From the NCBI GenBank assembly GCA_963971575.1, contig OZ020616.1, positions 42,002,250 through 42,066,249 of the forward strand: a stretch of DNA of 64,000 nt, read 5' to 3'. The notes under the pieces were generated by a model. It was not told where the DNA came from. It was given only the letters and a program-made list of their open reading frames with translations, and made no database searches. The DNA is from Liopterus haemorrhoidalis. Taxonomy: Eukaryota; Arthropoda; Insecta; Coleoptera; Dytiscidae. The position numbers were made by a program, and so were the translations under genes. Shown one piece after another: positions 23,158 to 34,189 of the stretch (positions within the stretch are counted from its first letter, which is position 1; each line of letters opens with the position of its first letter).

Positions 23158-23890
23158 CAGTGTTATTTAACCTTTTTGCCCCCGCGGATCGGTGAAAATA
23201 GGATAAATATTTCGCGGACCGTCTGAAAGCTAAGACATAAATAAAAACCAATTATATAGTATTATATATAGTATTCGATTTCTCTGTTTGATTTTTATTA
23301 TTGACATGGCTGAAAAAATCTTTTCACACATATAGGAAGTCGAAAAACTGACGAATAATTTGATAGCTTTATAACTCAAAGATGGATATTCTTTTTCTAG
23401 CGATTTCCAAAGTTAAGACAATTATTGCATTTTATGTCTGGGCACCAGAGTGACAACACAAGAAAACTCGGTCAACTTTTCTTTTTCAGGAGGGTCACGT
23501 ACATATGACTATATATCTTTCAAGAATGGATTATTAATCCAGAGGTTACCTTTACGAGGATCCCCATTTTCAGGGAAATAATTATTCAAATTTTCAGCTA
23601 ATGTTCTTAATTGTTGACTTATTGTTGAATATGACTTTCTGGTTGACATCAGCAGCAATCAAAAATTCTTTCAAAAGTGGCAACATTTCTATATCTTCCT
23701 CTTATAAGCGACTATTCCAAAGAGCAAACTTCTTCAGAAGTATGAAAAATAGCCGCGAGAGGCGTTGTATTGGGGCTAGTAAATATTAAATAAATCATGG
23801 TTCGGACAAAAATTAACTTCTGCGTCGACTAAAAGAATGAGCTATACAGTCGTGAATAGAAGTGTTCATCTACATGATTCATGACGCAAC
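23158..23890 (-). mobile_element. hAT-A element, truncated copy
   Basis: Starts with the terminal repeat CAGTGTTATTTAACCTTTTT, the inverse of the right end of the complete hAT-A at 36437-38293. On the minus strand a transposase remnant (about 23270-23420) reads KEYPSLSYKAIKLF, FSTSYMCEKIFSAMSI and KIKQRNR, the C-terminal dimerisation region of ZBED-like hAT transposases. The other end of the element is missing. This copy lacks the Helentron-like insertion carried by the 36-kb copy and so serves as its empty site. Confidence 0.75.
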
Positions 23891-23934
23891 CCAGATACCC
23901 ATAGCACGTTTTAGACCCTAAGCAAAAGTACCTT

Positions 23935-24200
23935 ATTGAGATGCGGATATAATTTCAAACTGTTTAATCGGTATGAAGAAAAAAGTTTAATTAAAACGAC
24001 TAGGATGGACTGGAGCCAATGAAATAAACTATCTATAAAGAGATTTACGTATTGTGCTAGTAGGTAGCAGAATTGAGGTAGACCAAAGCTTAGATGGGTT
24101 GATTGTGTAACACAGGATGCTCGGTCTATCGGTGCGCACAACAGGAGGACAATAACACAAAATCGGAAGGAATGGCGGAAGACGATTGAGACCATATATG
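23935..24200 (+). pseudogene. LINE C-terminal remnant
   Basis: The plus strand (about 24070-24195) reads GRPKLRWVDCVTQDARSIG followed by KEWRKTIE. This matches the GRPKLRWxDCVxxDxRxIG...EWRxxLxEA tail of common insect non-LTR elements. Upstream frames are broken. Confidence 0.65.
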
Positions 24201-24900
24201 TATAAACTAGTATATAGCGCCTGGCCTATCTCTCAATGTAAATTAAAATGTTCCAACATAGAGAGTAAGATATACATATGTCTGTCTCTTTTGGTGACCG
24301 TAAAACACAATGCGCATACTCGGGTAGTGTCAATTCATTTTGAAAAAGCAGGATAAAATCAGATGAAATGACATTTACATTTAAAAAAATAAGGTTAGAA
24401 GTTAGAAAGTAAGGAAACAAAAACCCTAATTATTTGGTTTATACTATTTGGTAAAAAAGACGTAGCTGTACCCGTTTAAATGGCTAATATAATATTTACT
24501 GTGAATATTGACTGATTATTTAAAAGGAACAACACACTTCTTTACTTTAAAATTACATTTAGAGTTGTAATACACAATTTGCTAGCATTTTCGTTATAAA
24601 TTCGAACTCTTTTCACAATTTAATACAGACAAAACTTCATATAATATTTCTAACAGAAAGAATGACGCCACATGTCCACATGCCTAGCTCCTTCTCTTAA
24701 CTCCCGCTACGTAACTGTAATTTTTTCGACCAATAGCAAGGTCGTAATTTAGACATGCGCAAACAATTCACCGGGCATAAAGGGGCACGACAATACATAG
24801 CTCCATCCTTCTATCATGGAACATCTAGCCAGCGTTCATGCGCCATATACTTGTTTATATATATATATATGATTGAGACGGCTATGGCCTTCAAGGGCCT
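24200..24900. other. Unassigned AT-rich sequence
   Basis: No coding similarity recognised. A short TATATA run is at about 24855. Confidence 0.35.
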
Positions 24901-24924
24901 GGAAGGCCGTACCAGTAATGATGA

Positions 24925-25475
24925 CAAATTCTTTCTGGCATGTTTTATTGCAAAATTGTTAATTATCTCGTCATAATTTAGTTTTCTTGCCAACTCGGAC
25001 TCGATTGACAAAATTGCCAATGAAGAGAATCGCTCCTGACTTATACAAGATATTACTTATACGTAAATATTTTTTTTTAGTTTTGAAAACAATCTCTCTG
25101 CCGATGCAGCTGTTACTGGAATTGTCAGTATTACTTTCAAAACAGTCACAAAATTGGGATACTATTCAGATAAATTGTTCTTGTAAATATATTCTAAAAT
25201 TTCTAAAATTCTATTTCTAGGCGACAATACCCGACGACACATTTTAATTACATAAAAAAGGTCTGTACAATCAATGTCGACTTTTAAACACAAATTTAAT
25301 TCTTTGCAACATTTAAGCAGATCGTCTTCAGTCATCCTTTCTATATTGTCTGAATTGTGCAAAAAGCCAAATAAATCTTCGTGGTGGTGATAAATTTCGA
25401 ATCTTGTTTTAAATGATAAAATTGCATTGTCGATTGCATTATCGAAAAACACAAATGTCGGTACTGGCTGCATTG
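24925..25475 (-). pseudogene. hAT transposase C-terminal half (ZMYM1/TTF-like), remnant
   Basis: The minus strand gives a 103-codon frame (25162-25473) reading TRFEIYHHHEDLFGFLHN and DDLLKCCKELNLCLK. Past a stop it continues YPNFVTVLKVILTIPVTAA with SAERLFSKL, and finally LAILSIESELARKLNYDEII (about 24940-25020). This is the order of the C-terminal half of zinc-finger-MYM-type-1-like hAT transposases; SAERLFSKLK and the LSIE..LA block form the dimerisation domain. At least one stop and a deletion before LAILSIE make it non-functional. A GGCCGGCCCTG end at 25603-25613 may be its right terminus. Confidence 0.75.
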
Positions 25476-25584
25476 TTTATACATATTTAGTAGAAATAAG
25501 TCCAAATCATTTCATATTTTGTATAAAGGTAAACTGCAACTATGAAAAGAACCGATTTAGTCATTCCATAAACAAAAAAAAAAA

Positions 25585-25613
25585 CGGGTCGAGCGGCCCT
25601 CTGGCCGGCCCTG
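25585..25613. mobile_element. Possible hAT terminal repeat
   Basis: The complement reads CAGGGCCGGCCAGAGGGCC, a hAT-like terminus beside the transposase remnant at 24.9-25.5 kb. The opposite end near 24888 (CAAGGGCCTGGAAGGCCG) is only loosely similar, and no target duplication was found. Confidence 0.4.
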
Positions 25614-25619
25614 CTGTCG

Positions 25620-26450
25620 TCCCTGCCTTTCACTGCCGCTGCAGTGAACATAAACAATAAATATGCACGTCTGCCGTAGCTATGATTAAACAATGAAATA
25701 AGCTGGTAGAAAAATTACGGACTTATAATTTTTTTAAAACCTGCTAGAGAGAGTGTGACAGAAACATATCAGTAGGTTAATTGTAGTATTAGTTAAATGG
25801 CCTTGATAGGACAACTTTGAAAAATCGAACTATACACGCTTGACCTTAATCAACTTTTTTTTTATCTAAGAAATAATTAAGTTTGAAACTAGAAATTAAT
25901 TCAGTTCTATCTAAAATTTATTAGTAATAAACCCTTTAAAGACATATTAATCCTGGATGCAGTCTTATTTACTGTCGTTCTTTGCAAACAAATTCTTCGA
26001 ATAAACTCATGATTGCCCATGACATCCGACTAAACTTTTTGATCTCTCCCGATAACTTTTTTATGTCTGTAGTTAATACAGAGAATTCCAGTCTAAGAGG
26101 AAACGATTCTCAGTCGCCGAAACTCCATTTCGTACTATGTGTTACATAAAAAGTTATCAGTAAATGTGTTTTCATGTTTTGGTTAAATGTTAGCGAAACC
26201 CTCACAAAAAAAATGTCATTGAGTTATTGACTCAAGTTTTTATTTGAAATAAATTGAAATTAATAGTGAGGGTGTATTGGAACAGAATTTTTACGAATGT
26301 TAATTTATTACTGACAAGTATTGATAAAAACTTACACAAAAGTTGTTTCATAATGTTGTCAAAATGTGAACTGCTTACCTGTAAAAGAAAATATGAATTA
26401 ATATAAATAAATTGGGATTGGCAAAGATATCCGACAACTGTACTCAAGGC
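25620..26450. other. Unassigned AT-rich sequence
   Basis: No gene recognised; open frames of 68-77 codons are without domains. Confidence 0.35.
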
Positions 26451-26454
26451 TGAG

Positions 26455-26819
26455 TTAAGGGCGTATCACACTAGAACGCTATCCAAGTTTTATTTTGTAA
26501 GTCTTCTTCGAGAATTCAAATCTTCACGTCTTCAGCTATCACACGTGAAACTGGGAAAAGTAACTTGCGTCTGCGTACATAACGTTAACAATAGACCCAT
26601 CTCACTTGTTCTGACTGAGAGGGGAGACCGCGCACGCGCATTTTACGTCTTGGATTTCGTCTGTCTTCTAAAGACCGGGAAAATATATCTCGATGTATTT
26701 GCTCAACGATCTAGGTTTTTTGTCATGCTATCACACACACAAGACTTCGATTCGAATGCCATGACTTTAGTTTTCAAAGTTTAGACTTGAATAATAATTC
26801 TAGTGTAATAAGGCCTTAA
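26455..26819. mobile_element. Short TIR element with TTAA/TTA target duplication
   Basis: The left end AGGGCGTATCACACTAGAAC and the complement of the right end AGGCCTTATTACACTAGAAT are similar over 20 bases. TTAA abuts both (26455-26458, 26816-26819). The size (357 bp), lack of coding capacity and GC-richer interior suggest a MITE. The TTAA would fit piggyBac and TTA would fit Harbinger; the sequence does not decide. Confidence 0.65.
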
Positions 26820-26828
26820 CACACTAGA

Positions 26829-27055
26829 ACTTAGAGGTAGACGATTACAGTGGATAGGACACGTGATGAAGATGAGGGAGGACAGAATGGTTAGGAAAAT
26901 ATGGGAGGGAAGATACCCGTCGACCAGTGGGAAGACCACGCTAGAGATGGAAAGATCAGCTTACCGAAAGTTTTGGTATACAGGACATATGTGAGGGCAA
27001 GAGTGACGCCAAAAGTCAACGCAGCTGACAGTGCCCAAAGAAGAAGAAGAAGGTT
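26829..27055 (+). pseudogene. LINE-B 3' end: C-terminal remnant plus GAA-rich tail
   Basis: The plus strand reads LRGRRLQWIGHVMKMREDRM and VRKIWEGRYPSTSGKT, typical of the L-R-W-x-G-H-V-x-R-M segment at the end of endonuclease/reverse-transcriptase LINEs. Past stops, the 3' end GACAGTGCCCAAAGAAG runs into AAGAAGAAGAAGG. Similar tails at 50068-50200, 56309-56400 and perhaps 57640-57736 identify one family with GAA-type tails. Related coding sequence is at 52862-53030. Confidence 0.65.
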
Positions 27056-27645
27056 TGGCATGTTGATGGATAGTAAAAATATTGTTCCTAAGAGCGTTTT
27101 TTAGGGTTTTTTAATTATAAACTGTTCGCGACACCACCTCTAAATTCTTATCTTCATTTTATTTAATTTAGGAGGGGATGTTTGGTAGGAGAAACCACAT
27201 GTTTTATTTTTAAGAGTCGTCAATTGTCTCTTGCTATAGACAGTTGTAACTACCAGTCTAGTTTTTTGTACTTCCTGCATTATTGTAACCGTGACTTGGT
27301 CAGTTTGTTGCCTCATCTTATTCATAATTTTAATACTACGCGAGCGGTGTTCCTGTATCTAACTCTCTCACAACCAGTTGGTGTAGTAGAATACGCAACC
27401 CAATGGGCCCCTGAAACGTTGACGCAGCACAGGGAAGTAAGTCCCAATGTGCCATTTAGTTGCCCCTATTTTACACCTGTTTATCCGGAAGAACGCAGCC
27501 AGCTCACAGTTCACATCTTTAGTGTCGTTTTTTCTGACGTAGGAAAAGCAGGAAGAACGCTACATATCCTATAAAATCTTAGGGCTAGCAACGATGACAG
27601 ATTTTTATCCGACGAGCGGTTGCGGCTTTCTAGCCGCGTTGAATA
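27056..27645. other. Unassigned sequence with a 130-codon frame lacking an ATG start
   Basis: A frame at 27182-27574 is the longest here but opens at TTG and shows no domain, signal peptide or repeat. I consider it chance, or part of an unrecognised element. Confidence 0.35.
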
Positions 27646-27650
27646 GAACA

Positions 27651-27740
27651 GTGTTTCTCAACTTTTTCTGGCACGGGATCCCCCCAAATTACGTAAATAT
27701 TGTTTGCGGCTCCCTATATATAGGTATTAAATAAAATTCT
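27651..27740 (+). mobile_element. hAT terminal fragment
   Basis: CAGTGTTTCTCAACTTTTTC followed by TGGCACGGGATCCCC has the form of hAT (Charlie-like) left ends. The complementary right end is not in the window, so only a fragment or a strongly diverged partner remains. Confidence 0.55.
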
Positions 27741-27764
27741 TGTTTCATAATCGTCATATATTTA

Positions 27765-27825
27765 TTAAAAAAATTATCGAGACGTTTCGATTGGTAATCC
27801 AATCATCCTCAGTCCAATATTATTG
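27765..27825 (-). repeat. CTGAGGATGAT...ATCGAAACG motif, possible Penelope-like 3' end
   Basis: The minus strand reads CTGAGGATGATTGG, then ATTACCAATCGAAACGTCTCG. A matching motif with a different stem is at about 54455-54505. I associate this pattern with the 3' region of Penelope-like elements; that attribution is from memory and uncertain. No GIY-YIG or reverse-transcriptase sequence accompanies it. Confidence 0.3.
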
Positions 27826-28022
27826 TCAAATGTATAAAATAATGTATTTCCACATTAAAATGTTTGGAACGGACAGGAACGGTTAATCATAGTCTAGCCG
27901 AACGGTCTGTCCTATACTGTTAGGACAAAACCTAACAGAATTTATAAATGTAATATATAACAAAATATAATAATTACATAAACACAAATATATAATTACA
28001 TAACATATCAGAAGAATTTTAA

Positions 28023-28190
28023 TTATTCTCCATCTTCATCTTTTTGGCAGTAATTGCAAGTAATTTGTTTTATTGCTATTACAGTTGAATGTTTTGGACA
28101 AACGAATTTATTGCGTTTGTCACATTTCTTTGCATATTTGTTATCATTTCCATGGCAACTAAAACAACGGCCTCGTTTATTTCCTGAACT
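28023..28190 (-). pseudogene. piggyBac transposase C-terminal cysteine-rich domain
   Basis: The minus-strand frame ending at 28023 reads GRCFSCHGNDNKYAKKCDK, KFVCPKHSTVIAIK and TCNYCQ. The C-x2-C...C...C-x2-H...C-x2-C spacing matches the cysteine-rich C-terminal domain of piggyBac transposases, which contacts the terminal repeats. Upstream (28190-28283) the frame is AT-rich with no transposase similarity, so the DDD catalytic domain is missing. A probable terminal repeat with TTAA lies at 28529-28564. This is a dead internal-deletion copy. Confidence 0.7.
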
Positions 28191-28524
28191 GCTCGGATCT
28201 TTTGTAATATTAATAATAATAATATTATAATACAAACAGAACAGTATCTTAGCTCGGTCGATTGACATATGATGAAAAAGCAACTGTTAAACTAATAAGT
28301 AACTTGTCAAAACTGGCATTATTGCAGGTGTGTAATTACGCATTACGTATTGGTATAAGACAAAATCGGGTCAGGCTAGACCCGTACTGTAAAACAAGAA
28401 ATCGGCCTGATAAAAAAAAAGTTTATCATCATAAAATAAATAGTTATAATATATAAGGAAAAGTCCTAGTACGATAATAAATAAGTCTAAAAAATAAAAG
28501 AGTTATTTAAAAAACTTCAACTTT

Positions 28525-28564
28525 CGGGTTAAATTTGACCCATAAATGGTCCGGTAAGGGTTAA
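28525..28564 (-). mobile_element. piggyBac-type terminal repeat abutting TTAA
   Basis: Read inward from the right: TTAA (28561-28564), then CCCTTACCGGACCATTTATG, followed by GGGTCAAATTTAACCC, a subterminal palindrome. CCC next to TTAA and a palindromic subterminal segment are normal for piggyBac ends. The opposite end was not identified near 27.9 kb. Confidence 0.6.
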
Positions 28565-28698
28565 GAAATTATAATTTAAAATTCTTGACGTCATCAATAT
28601 GGATACCGAACCATCAGCTGAAATTTACAACAACGTTTAAAATATATTTATTTCGTGTTTTATTTATTATAACTTATAAAAAATATTCTAGTTATAAT

Positions 28699-28764
28699 GA
28701 TGGGCTCTGTGAGGTGCAAATAGCTGTCGTTGCTAAGCACCAAAAATGTTAACTAACTTACTAA
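28699..28764 (+). repeat. LINE-A 3' tail, second copy
   Basis: GATGGGCTCTGTGAGGTGC, AATAGCTGTCGTTGCTAAGC and the end TTAACTAACTTACTAA correspond to the 3' end of LINE-A at 2350-2425. It is strongly 5'-truncated. Confidence 0.65.
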
Positions 28765-28769
28765 TAAAA

Positions 28770-29995
28770 ACTTGCCCTGTATAAAACGTTCATTATTCAC
28801 GGCTGAGCACGCATGCGCGTCCAATTATACACGGCGTGCAATATTAGCAGCTTTATGTATTTACAGTTGGATACTTGCATTTATTATTTGATGGTCATAA
28901 ATAAATGTATTATCTTATTGTCTTTGTACATTGTTCTTGTAGTACGCCTATGATAGCAATTGTTCCTTTCCCTTTTGTCCCCCTTCACCAGTTAGGTAAC
29001 GTAATATTATTCATGAAATGTTATAAACAATAACAATAAAACTACAATAAAATTAAATCAAACACTTCCAATTTTCTCAGATGCATTGAACGGCATACTG
29101 CTAATAAATTGTGACAATCGAAGCACACATGTCCTTAGCACACTTGAGAATTTATTCTTTTCATTCCATAAATTTTTTCCAGTTCGTATAGTTTTCCTTG
29201 GTATCACCCGTTTGTTCAGAAAATTAGTTCTTTTTTTAAGCTTTAGTTGAAGTTCGAACTTTTTAACTATGAAACTATTCAATCCATTCGCTCGAGAGAA
29301 TTTTTGTTATTGATGAATTGGTGAAAAAGCTTTTTAAGAGAGGAACACTGGAATAATTAAAGAAAATTTAGAAGTCATTAGCAAGAACAGTACTTCCACA
29401 GTTGCTTCTATTTTAAAATAACTTCTATTTAAAAACTGATTTAAAATCTTCATTAAAGTTTTAGAACCTATGTCCTAGTATTTAATACAAACTGCTTTTC
29501 GCCTTTTACTTAGATATTAACTGTTTTTTTTCCCATTACTTTTTTGGTCAAATATTGATATAGCTGAAATCTTAATCCATTTATCAGGAAGTCTCCCTGG
29601 CTACCCACTTCTGTTTAAGAATGAATTTAAAATATTTCTTGAAGATATAGAACACAATTATTAAACCGAGGACACAGAAAGCGATTCGTACGCTAGTTTT
29701 GATATGCGCGGTGAAAAATATTTCCCATTATCGACAACGTAAAGGGCCGCATAGAACTGCGTACGCTATGTACGATATGTACGCAGTCCAGTTAACTACG
29801 TTACTGTGCTGTTTTATTTGTGGTTATATTTTGAAACGTAGCCAACGACGGGCATGCGCAATAGACATAAGTTGCTCATATTAGTTATTACTCATTCGAA
29901 AATATGCTTCGAATTTAACTTCGTCTTCACGTAACTACTTCATAAGATGATGTTATTCACCAAACTCTCCAGCAACACCAAGCATTCTACTAGTG
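28770..29995. other. Unassigned sequence
   Basis: AT-rich. The GC-richer patch 29680-29860 with a 61-codon frame is unassigned. No terminal repeats recognised. Confidence 0.35.
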
Positions 29996-30380
29996 GAGTA
30001 ATACTTAAGGATGTTCCGATACTATTGAACGATACCAGTATCGATATTTTTCATTCCATATCGTTATTTTAGTACCGATACTAATCTTCCGATACTTTAA
30101 TAATATCTGTACATTTGACCCAGTACCGTATCGTTTCTCTTTTTTTTTTCTGTGAACTATTTCTGTGATTAATTTTTTTCTTTTTTTCAATAAGAAACTC
30201 TTCTAAAAATTTTACTCTTGTAAAAACTAGTACAAGAGGTACGAAATCGCAATGGCGCAGGAAATAGTACACCAAGAAACATGCGTTGAACGGTTTAAAA
30301 GTTGCTGGCGTTTGGCGCCTTTTTTTCTCTATGTTTGAGGTTATGAAATGTTATTGGTTATTTTTGTATTTTAATTAAAA

Positions 30381-30443
30381 ATGTCACCACCAAGAAGCAT
30401 AATGTGGACCTATTTTACCAAAATAGACCAAGGAGTTTTCTAG
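30381..30443 (+). pseudogene. hAT transposase N-terminus (BED-type finger start)
   Basis: An ATG-initiated frame reads MSPPRSIMWTYFTKIDQGVF and then stops at TAG. The x-x-V/I-W-x-Y-F pattern is the opening of the BED zinc finger that begins many hAT transposases and binds the element ends; the C-x2-C that should follow is lost. The position after a hAT-like left end supports the reading. Only about 20 residues can be followed. Confidence 0.45.
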
Positions 30444-30503
30444 GTGCTTGCAATGAAAAAGAGTGGAGTGTTTAATTCTATTTTAAACAATAACTCACAC
30501 ATA

Positions 30504-30875
30504 TAGGCTTCAGCAAGAGTTCATATACACACAGTTTTGTAAATGAAAGATCGGAAATCCCTTCGTAAAATTATCTATTATCGTTTTCCTAATTTTCTTA
30601 ATTGTGCTGTCCTAGATTTTTGCTAACTAAACCTAAGCTAATTATCTAGTTTTTAGGTATATAGTACTTTATTTTCTCCCAAACATTAGCCCATTAAAAA
30701 TAGTTTAATAAACTCTAGTAAATACGATCAATTTAGGTAATTAGAATAAGTTTAGTTAGTAAAAATCTAGGAGAGCAGAATTAGTAAAACGATAATAGAT
30801 AATAAATATTTTACGAAGGGATTTCCGATCTTTCTCTTGCCAAACTGGTGTGTGTATGAACTCTTGCTAGGCTCC
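30504..30875. mobile_element. Fold-back MITE nested in hAT-E
   Basis: Arms starting AGCAAGAGTTCATATACACA (30512) pair with the complement near 30867. They include CGGAAATCCCTTCGTAAAA with TTTTACGAAGGGATTTCCG and a CTATTATCGTTT/AAACGATAATAG pair. The flanks TAGGCTTC (30504-30511) and TAGGCTCC (30868-30875) form a 7/8 target duplication, suggesting hAT-type mobilisation. Non-coding. Confidence 0.75.
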
Positions 30876-31245
30876 ATGGCCTCGTCTACCTCTTCTCGAC
30901 ATGATCGCCTCTTATTTATTAGTTCTTCCATGAACGAATCATCCTCGCCTACGTTGTTTTAGGTTTCCAATTTATTGTTACCTAGGTCATCTGTTACTTT
31001 TCAGTCGTGTATTCTACTTTAATGCCCATACTACTTTAATCTATTTATTATTGTGAAACAATTAAATTGTTATTATAAGAATAAAATGTTTTTTTTACGT
31101 TTTATAGAAAATATATTCACTTTTTCTTTCGATACTTGGAAATATCGATATTTGTTTCGATACGATACCGGTATCGATTATTTTTATTCGATATTATCGA
31201 TACCCAAATATCGATACTTTCTCAGTATCGCATATCCCTAGTAAT

Positions 31246-31970
31246 TAGGGTCAAAATATTCGGATATATCCGGATATCCGGATAACAAATAAGGAATTAA
31301 AGATAATAGATTGAATCCAATATTCATGGTGTTTTATAACTAATTTATTTTATTTTATTTAAGTAATTTATTTATATACATTAATAATTCACACAATAAT
31401 AAAAAAATATATATAATTAAATTTATTTCATTTTTAAAAATGCGTATTTTAAAAAATAATTGCATTGAAAGTTTCAAAATTCAAGCGAGTTTTTGTCCTA
31501 GTCAGGCCTGCAATTGAAAAAACACGCTCTGTTGCAGTAGATGTTGGTTTTATTGTAAGAAGTGTAAATAATATATTTAAATTATTTGTCCTTGTTTTTG
31601 TGTTTATTAAAATCATGAAATGAAAGCTTTAATTCATTTACATATTTCGTCATGTGACTTAAAGGAACTCTTGTAAATGCGAAAAGGTATAAAAAAAATA
31701 CCAGGTAAATTGAAAAAATGGTTGAAAAAAAATATATTTTGTTTATTCAAAAAATATCTGGATTATCGGATATTCAATGAAAATTATCCGATTATCGAAT
31801 TAATAATAATAATAATAATATTTATTAATCCTTTAAATACAGGACTGCATGTAGGATATGTCAGTACATGAATTTATAATTTTACACAGATTTTTTGGAT
31901 TTTTTGGAATTGGTCAGATAATCCGGATATTCGGATATCCGGATTGGAAATCGTACTAGGTATACTCCTT
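31246..31970 (-). mobile_element. hAT-D remnant bounded by GGATATCCGG clusters
   Basis: Both ends carry palindromic clusters: ATATCCGGATATCCGGAT at about 31265 and ATCCGGATATTCGGATATCC at about 31920. Both outer edges read CCTAGTA in inward orientation. The interior minus strand holds a hAT dimerisation-domain fragment. It lies directly against the hAT-E right end. A TAA trinucleotide run at about 31802-31820 is internal. Confidence 0.55.
31455..31575 (-). pseudogene. hAT transposase dimerisation-domain fragment
   Basis: The minus strand reads KPTSTATERVFSIAGLTRTK and TRLNFETFNAIIF. The T/S-S-x-x-x-E-R-x-F-S-x-A-G signature is the hAT C-terminal dimerisation region of Ac/ZBED-type transposases; in functional proteins it follows the last catalytic residue. 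Nothing upstream of it is recognisable, and stop codons follow immediately. Confidence 0.7.
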
Positions 31971-31974
31971 GCAA

Positions 31975-33955
31975 TGCTAAATTGCTGGGATAACCTTGGC
32001 ATAAGTGACACCGCCGTGTCCCATCCCTTATAACCCCATTAATTTCATTATTACTTATTCACTCTATTTTCTCTCTGTCTACTGTCGTTCTAAAATATTT
32101 CTTGCTGTTCTCCTTATGTTTGTAGTTCCTTTGAATCTACTCGTGCCTCTATTTATGGTTTGCAGTCTTCTATAACGGTTGAAATAATTCTGTTTATTAG
32201 TTTTACTATTGAACTACGTAAAAGGTAAAAGTATTTGTCAAGTCTGTGTTAAATGTAGTTGTGGTGATTTGGATTGTTGTAAAGGGGCAGTTTAAAGCGC
32301 TGATCATCCGACAATTTGTAAGAAGGGTAAATATCTCCCTGCGGAATCGAAAAGATATTACCTTCGTATATTTGATTTTTATTCTTGTGTGTACACAAAG
32401 ATACTCCTATGGGACGGATTTCAGTAAAGTCCAGGACTTATCGTTAATCGATTATACGGAAGAGAGAAAAATACGATAACCAGATTTGTAACGATTCGAT
32501 TTATTAACAATATAAATTGCCTTTACAACAAGATTGCAGAAATCGCCGTAACATCGATTTTATTGTCCTAATCTCACAATTTGTAGGTGCTTGTTTTTAC
32601 AATTTGTCTTACAACATAAAAACTTTAAGAGACAAGATAAAAGTGAAGTAAATTCAATTTTAGTTAGTTATTTATGAAGTTTAATACATACTATTTTATT
32701 TTGACAAAGTGACAAACTATTGGTTTCAATCACAAGAATACCATCTCACTACATAGATTACACTGATTATGTCATAGAATACGCAATTTAAATTATACTT
32801 TGCTCAGAGGCTCAAACTATCAGACCTCAAAAATAGCTGAAAATCGAATAAATGAGTAAACATTTATGGTTATCAAGAAAATTTCATTGTTATCCATCAG
32901 TTTTCTAGAATTTTCTAGATAGAGAGCAATCTATTACAAATCAGAAGTAATTTTCATAGTAATCTCACATCATAGTCATCTCATTAGGTAAATAAAAGCA
33001 TATTCGTCACAATATATTATTTATAAAAATTATGGTGGATTTTGTGCGTACTATATTTTGAAAACACATATGCTTTCCATTGACATCGCCAGCCGCGCGA
33101 ACTCTTAATATTTAGTGAGGGGCTTCTCAGTACAACATTAATTTTACATTAGTAACGATATAACGCTTGACCGACTGTGTCGTATTAATATTTGTGTACT
33201 CAATTTAACCTGTATGCGCTCTGTCGCCCAGGTTTTGTTCACGAACGTATGTTACATATATATTCGTCTTGCTTCTTCATGTACCTTAGTCGCTCATTTT
33301 CGGTCACCGCATCTTCTGAGCACTGAGTTTCGTGCTTCTTTAATCAGAGGTAGAATTAGACTTGTTCTACTTCAATTCGTTATTTTGTTGTTGACGTGAA
33401 TGCATTTAACGCAGGCATTCACATTAGGGTGTGTTGGTATATTTTGCGAATACACGATGTGGACTTATTAAATCGATCTTTGTTGTGTGTCCAAACTCTC
33501 CATTCCGGACATGGTGTATTACGAAGACTGCAGCAGCTCAAAGGGCCCTTTGCTTCGTGACATTTCAACCACTAGATAAGTCCATTATCCTGTATATATC
33601 CAATCCCATCTCCAGTGAGATTTCTCCCAATAAAGTCCATTCGCCTTCGATCGTCGCGAACTTACTTCTTAGAGCAGGAACCTGGTTAATATCGCCATCT
33701 GGGAACGTTGCATGGCTCCGCATTTAACATAATAACTAATGGACTGCTCTTTGTACATCCTCATCATAACAACAAGGGACGGAGATATGAGTTGGGTAAA
33801 TGCTGTTAAGTTATATCTATATCATTCGCTTGTTTGACATGAGTTGACTATGTCATGTAAATACATATATGTCATGGTATGTACGATGCCATATGTATAT
33901 ATATATTATTTTAATGGCCTTTGCTTCTTCGTCAGTTAGCGAGGACAATTCTAAT
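31975..33955. other. Unassigned AT-rich sequence
   Basis: No transposase, LINE or terminal repeat recognised. Frames of 61-98 codons (for example 33431-33727) show no domain. Confidence 0.35.
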
Positions 33956-33959
33956 TTTC

Positions 33960-34045
33960 GACAATTCCATGCCTGAACGGAGTTCGAAACCGAAACCTTG
34001 GCAATGCAGGTGTATTACCACTACGCTACGCCAGTCGCCTGCGAT
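33960..34045 (-). repeat. tRNA-derived SINE head
   Basis: The minus strand reads GGCGTAGCGTAGTGGTAATA (A box) and, about 35 bases later, GGTTTCGAACTCCG (B box), with tRNA-like spacing. It fits tRNA-derived SINEs, in which internal polymerase III promoters drive transcription and LINE machinery copies the RNA. The body and tail could not be delimited. Confidence 0.6.
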
Positions 34046-34115
34046 GCTGTTTCACTTTATTTAGTTTTTTTGCCCTTATGAAATATCTATTTCACTCACC
34101 TGCTTTCATCAGGAC

Positions 34116-34122
34116 CTCTCTT

Positions 34123-34188
<66 letters not shown>

Positions 34189-34189
34189 A
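34116..34189 (+). repeat. (CT)n microsatellite
   Basis: Nearly pure CT dinucleotides with a few TTT interruptions. A 71-codon frame here is repeat translation. Confidence 0.95.

Larger units (their letters stand above)
30002..31245 (+). mobile_element. BED-finger hAT element (hAT-E), degraded, with nested fold-back
   Basis: The left end TTAAGGATGTTCCGATAC and the complement of the right end TAGGGATATGCGATAC are similar. Both lead into clusters of GTATCGATA-type words. Flanks GTAATACT and GTAATTAG resemble an eroded 8-bp duplication. Inside, an N-terminal BED-finger start is readable at 30381. A fold-back MITE interrupts it at 30512-30867, and no C-terminal domain is recognisable. Confidence 0.55.

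Noticed and set aside
27182..27574. 130-codon frame as a host gene
   Set aside because: It opens at TTG, lacks any recognisable domain and has no supporting context.
33431..33727. 98-codon frame as a gene
   Set aside because: No domain, no signal peptide and no splice or promoter context.
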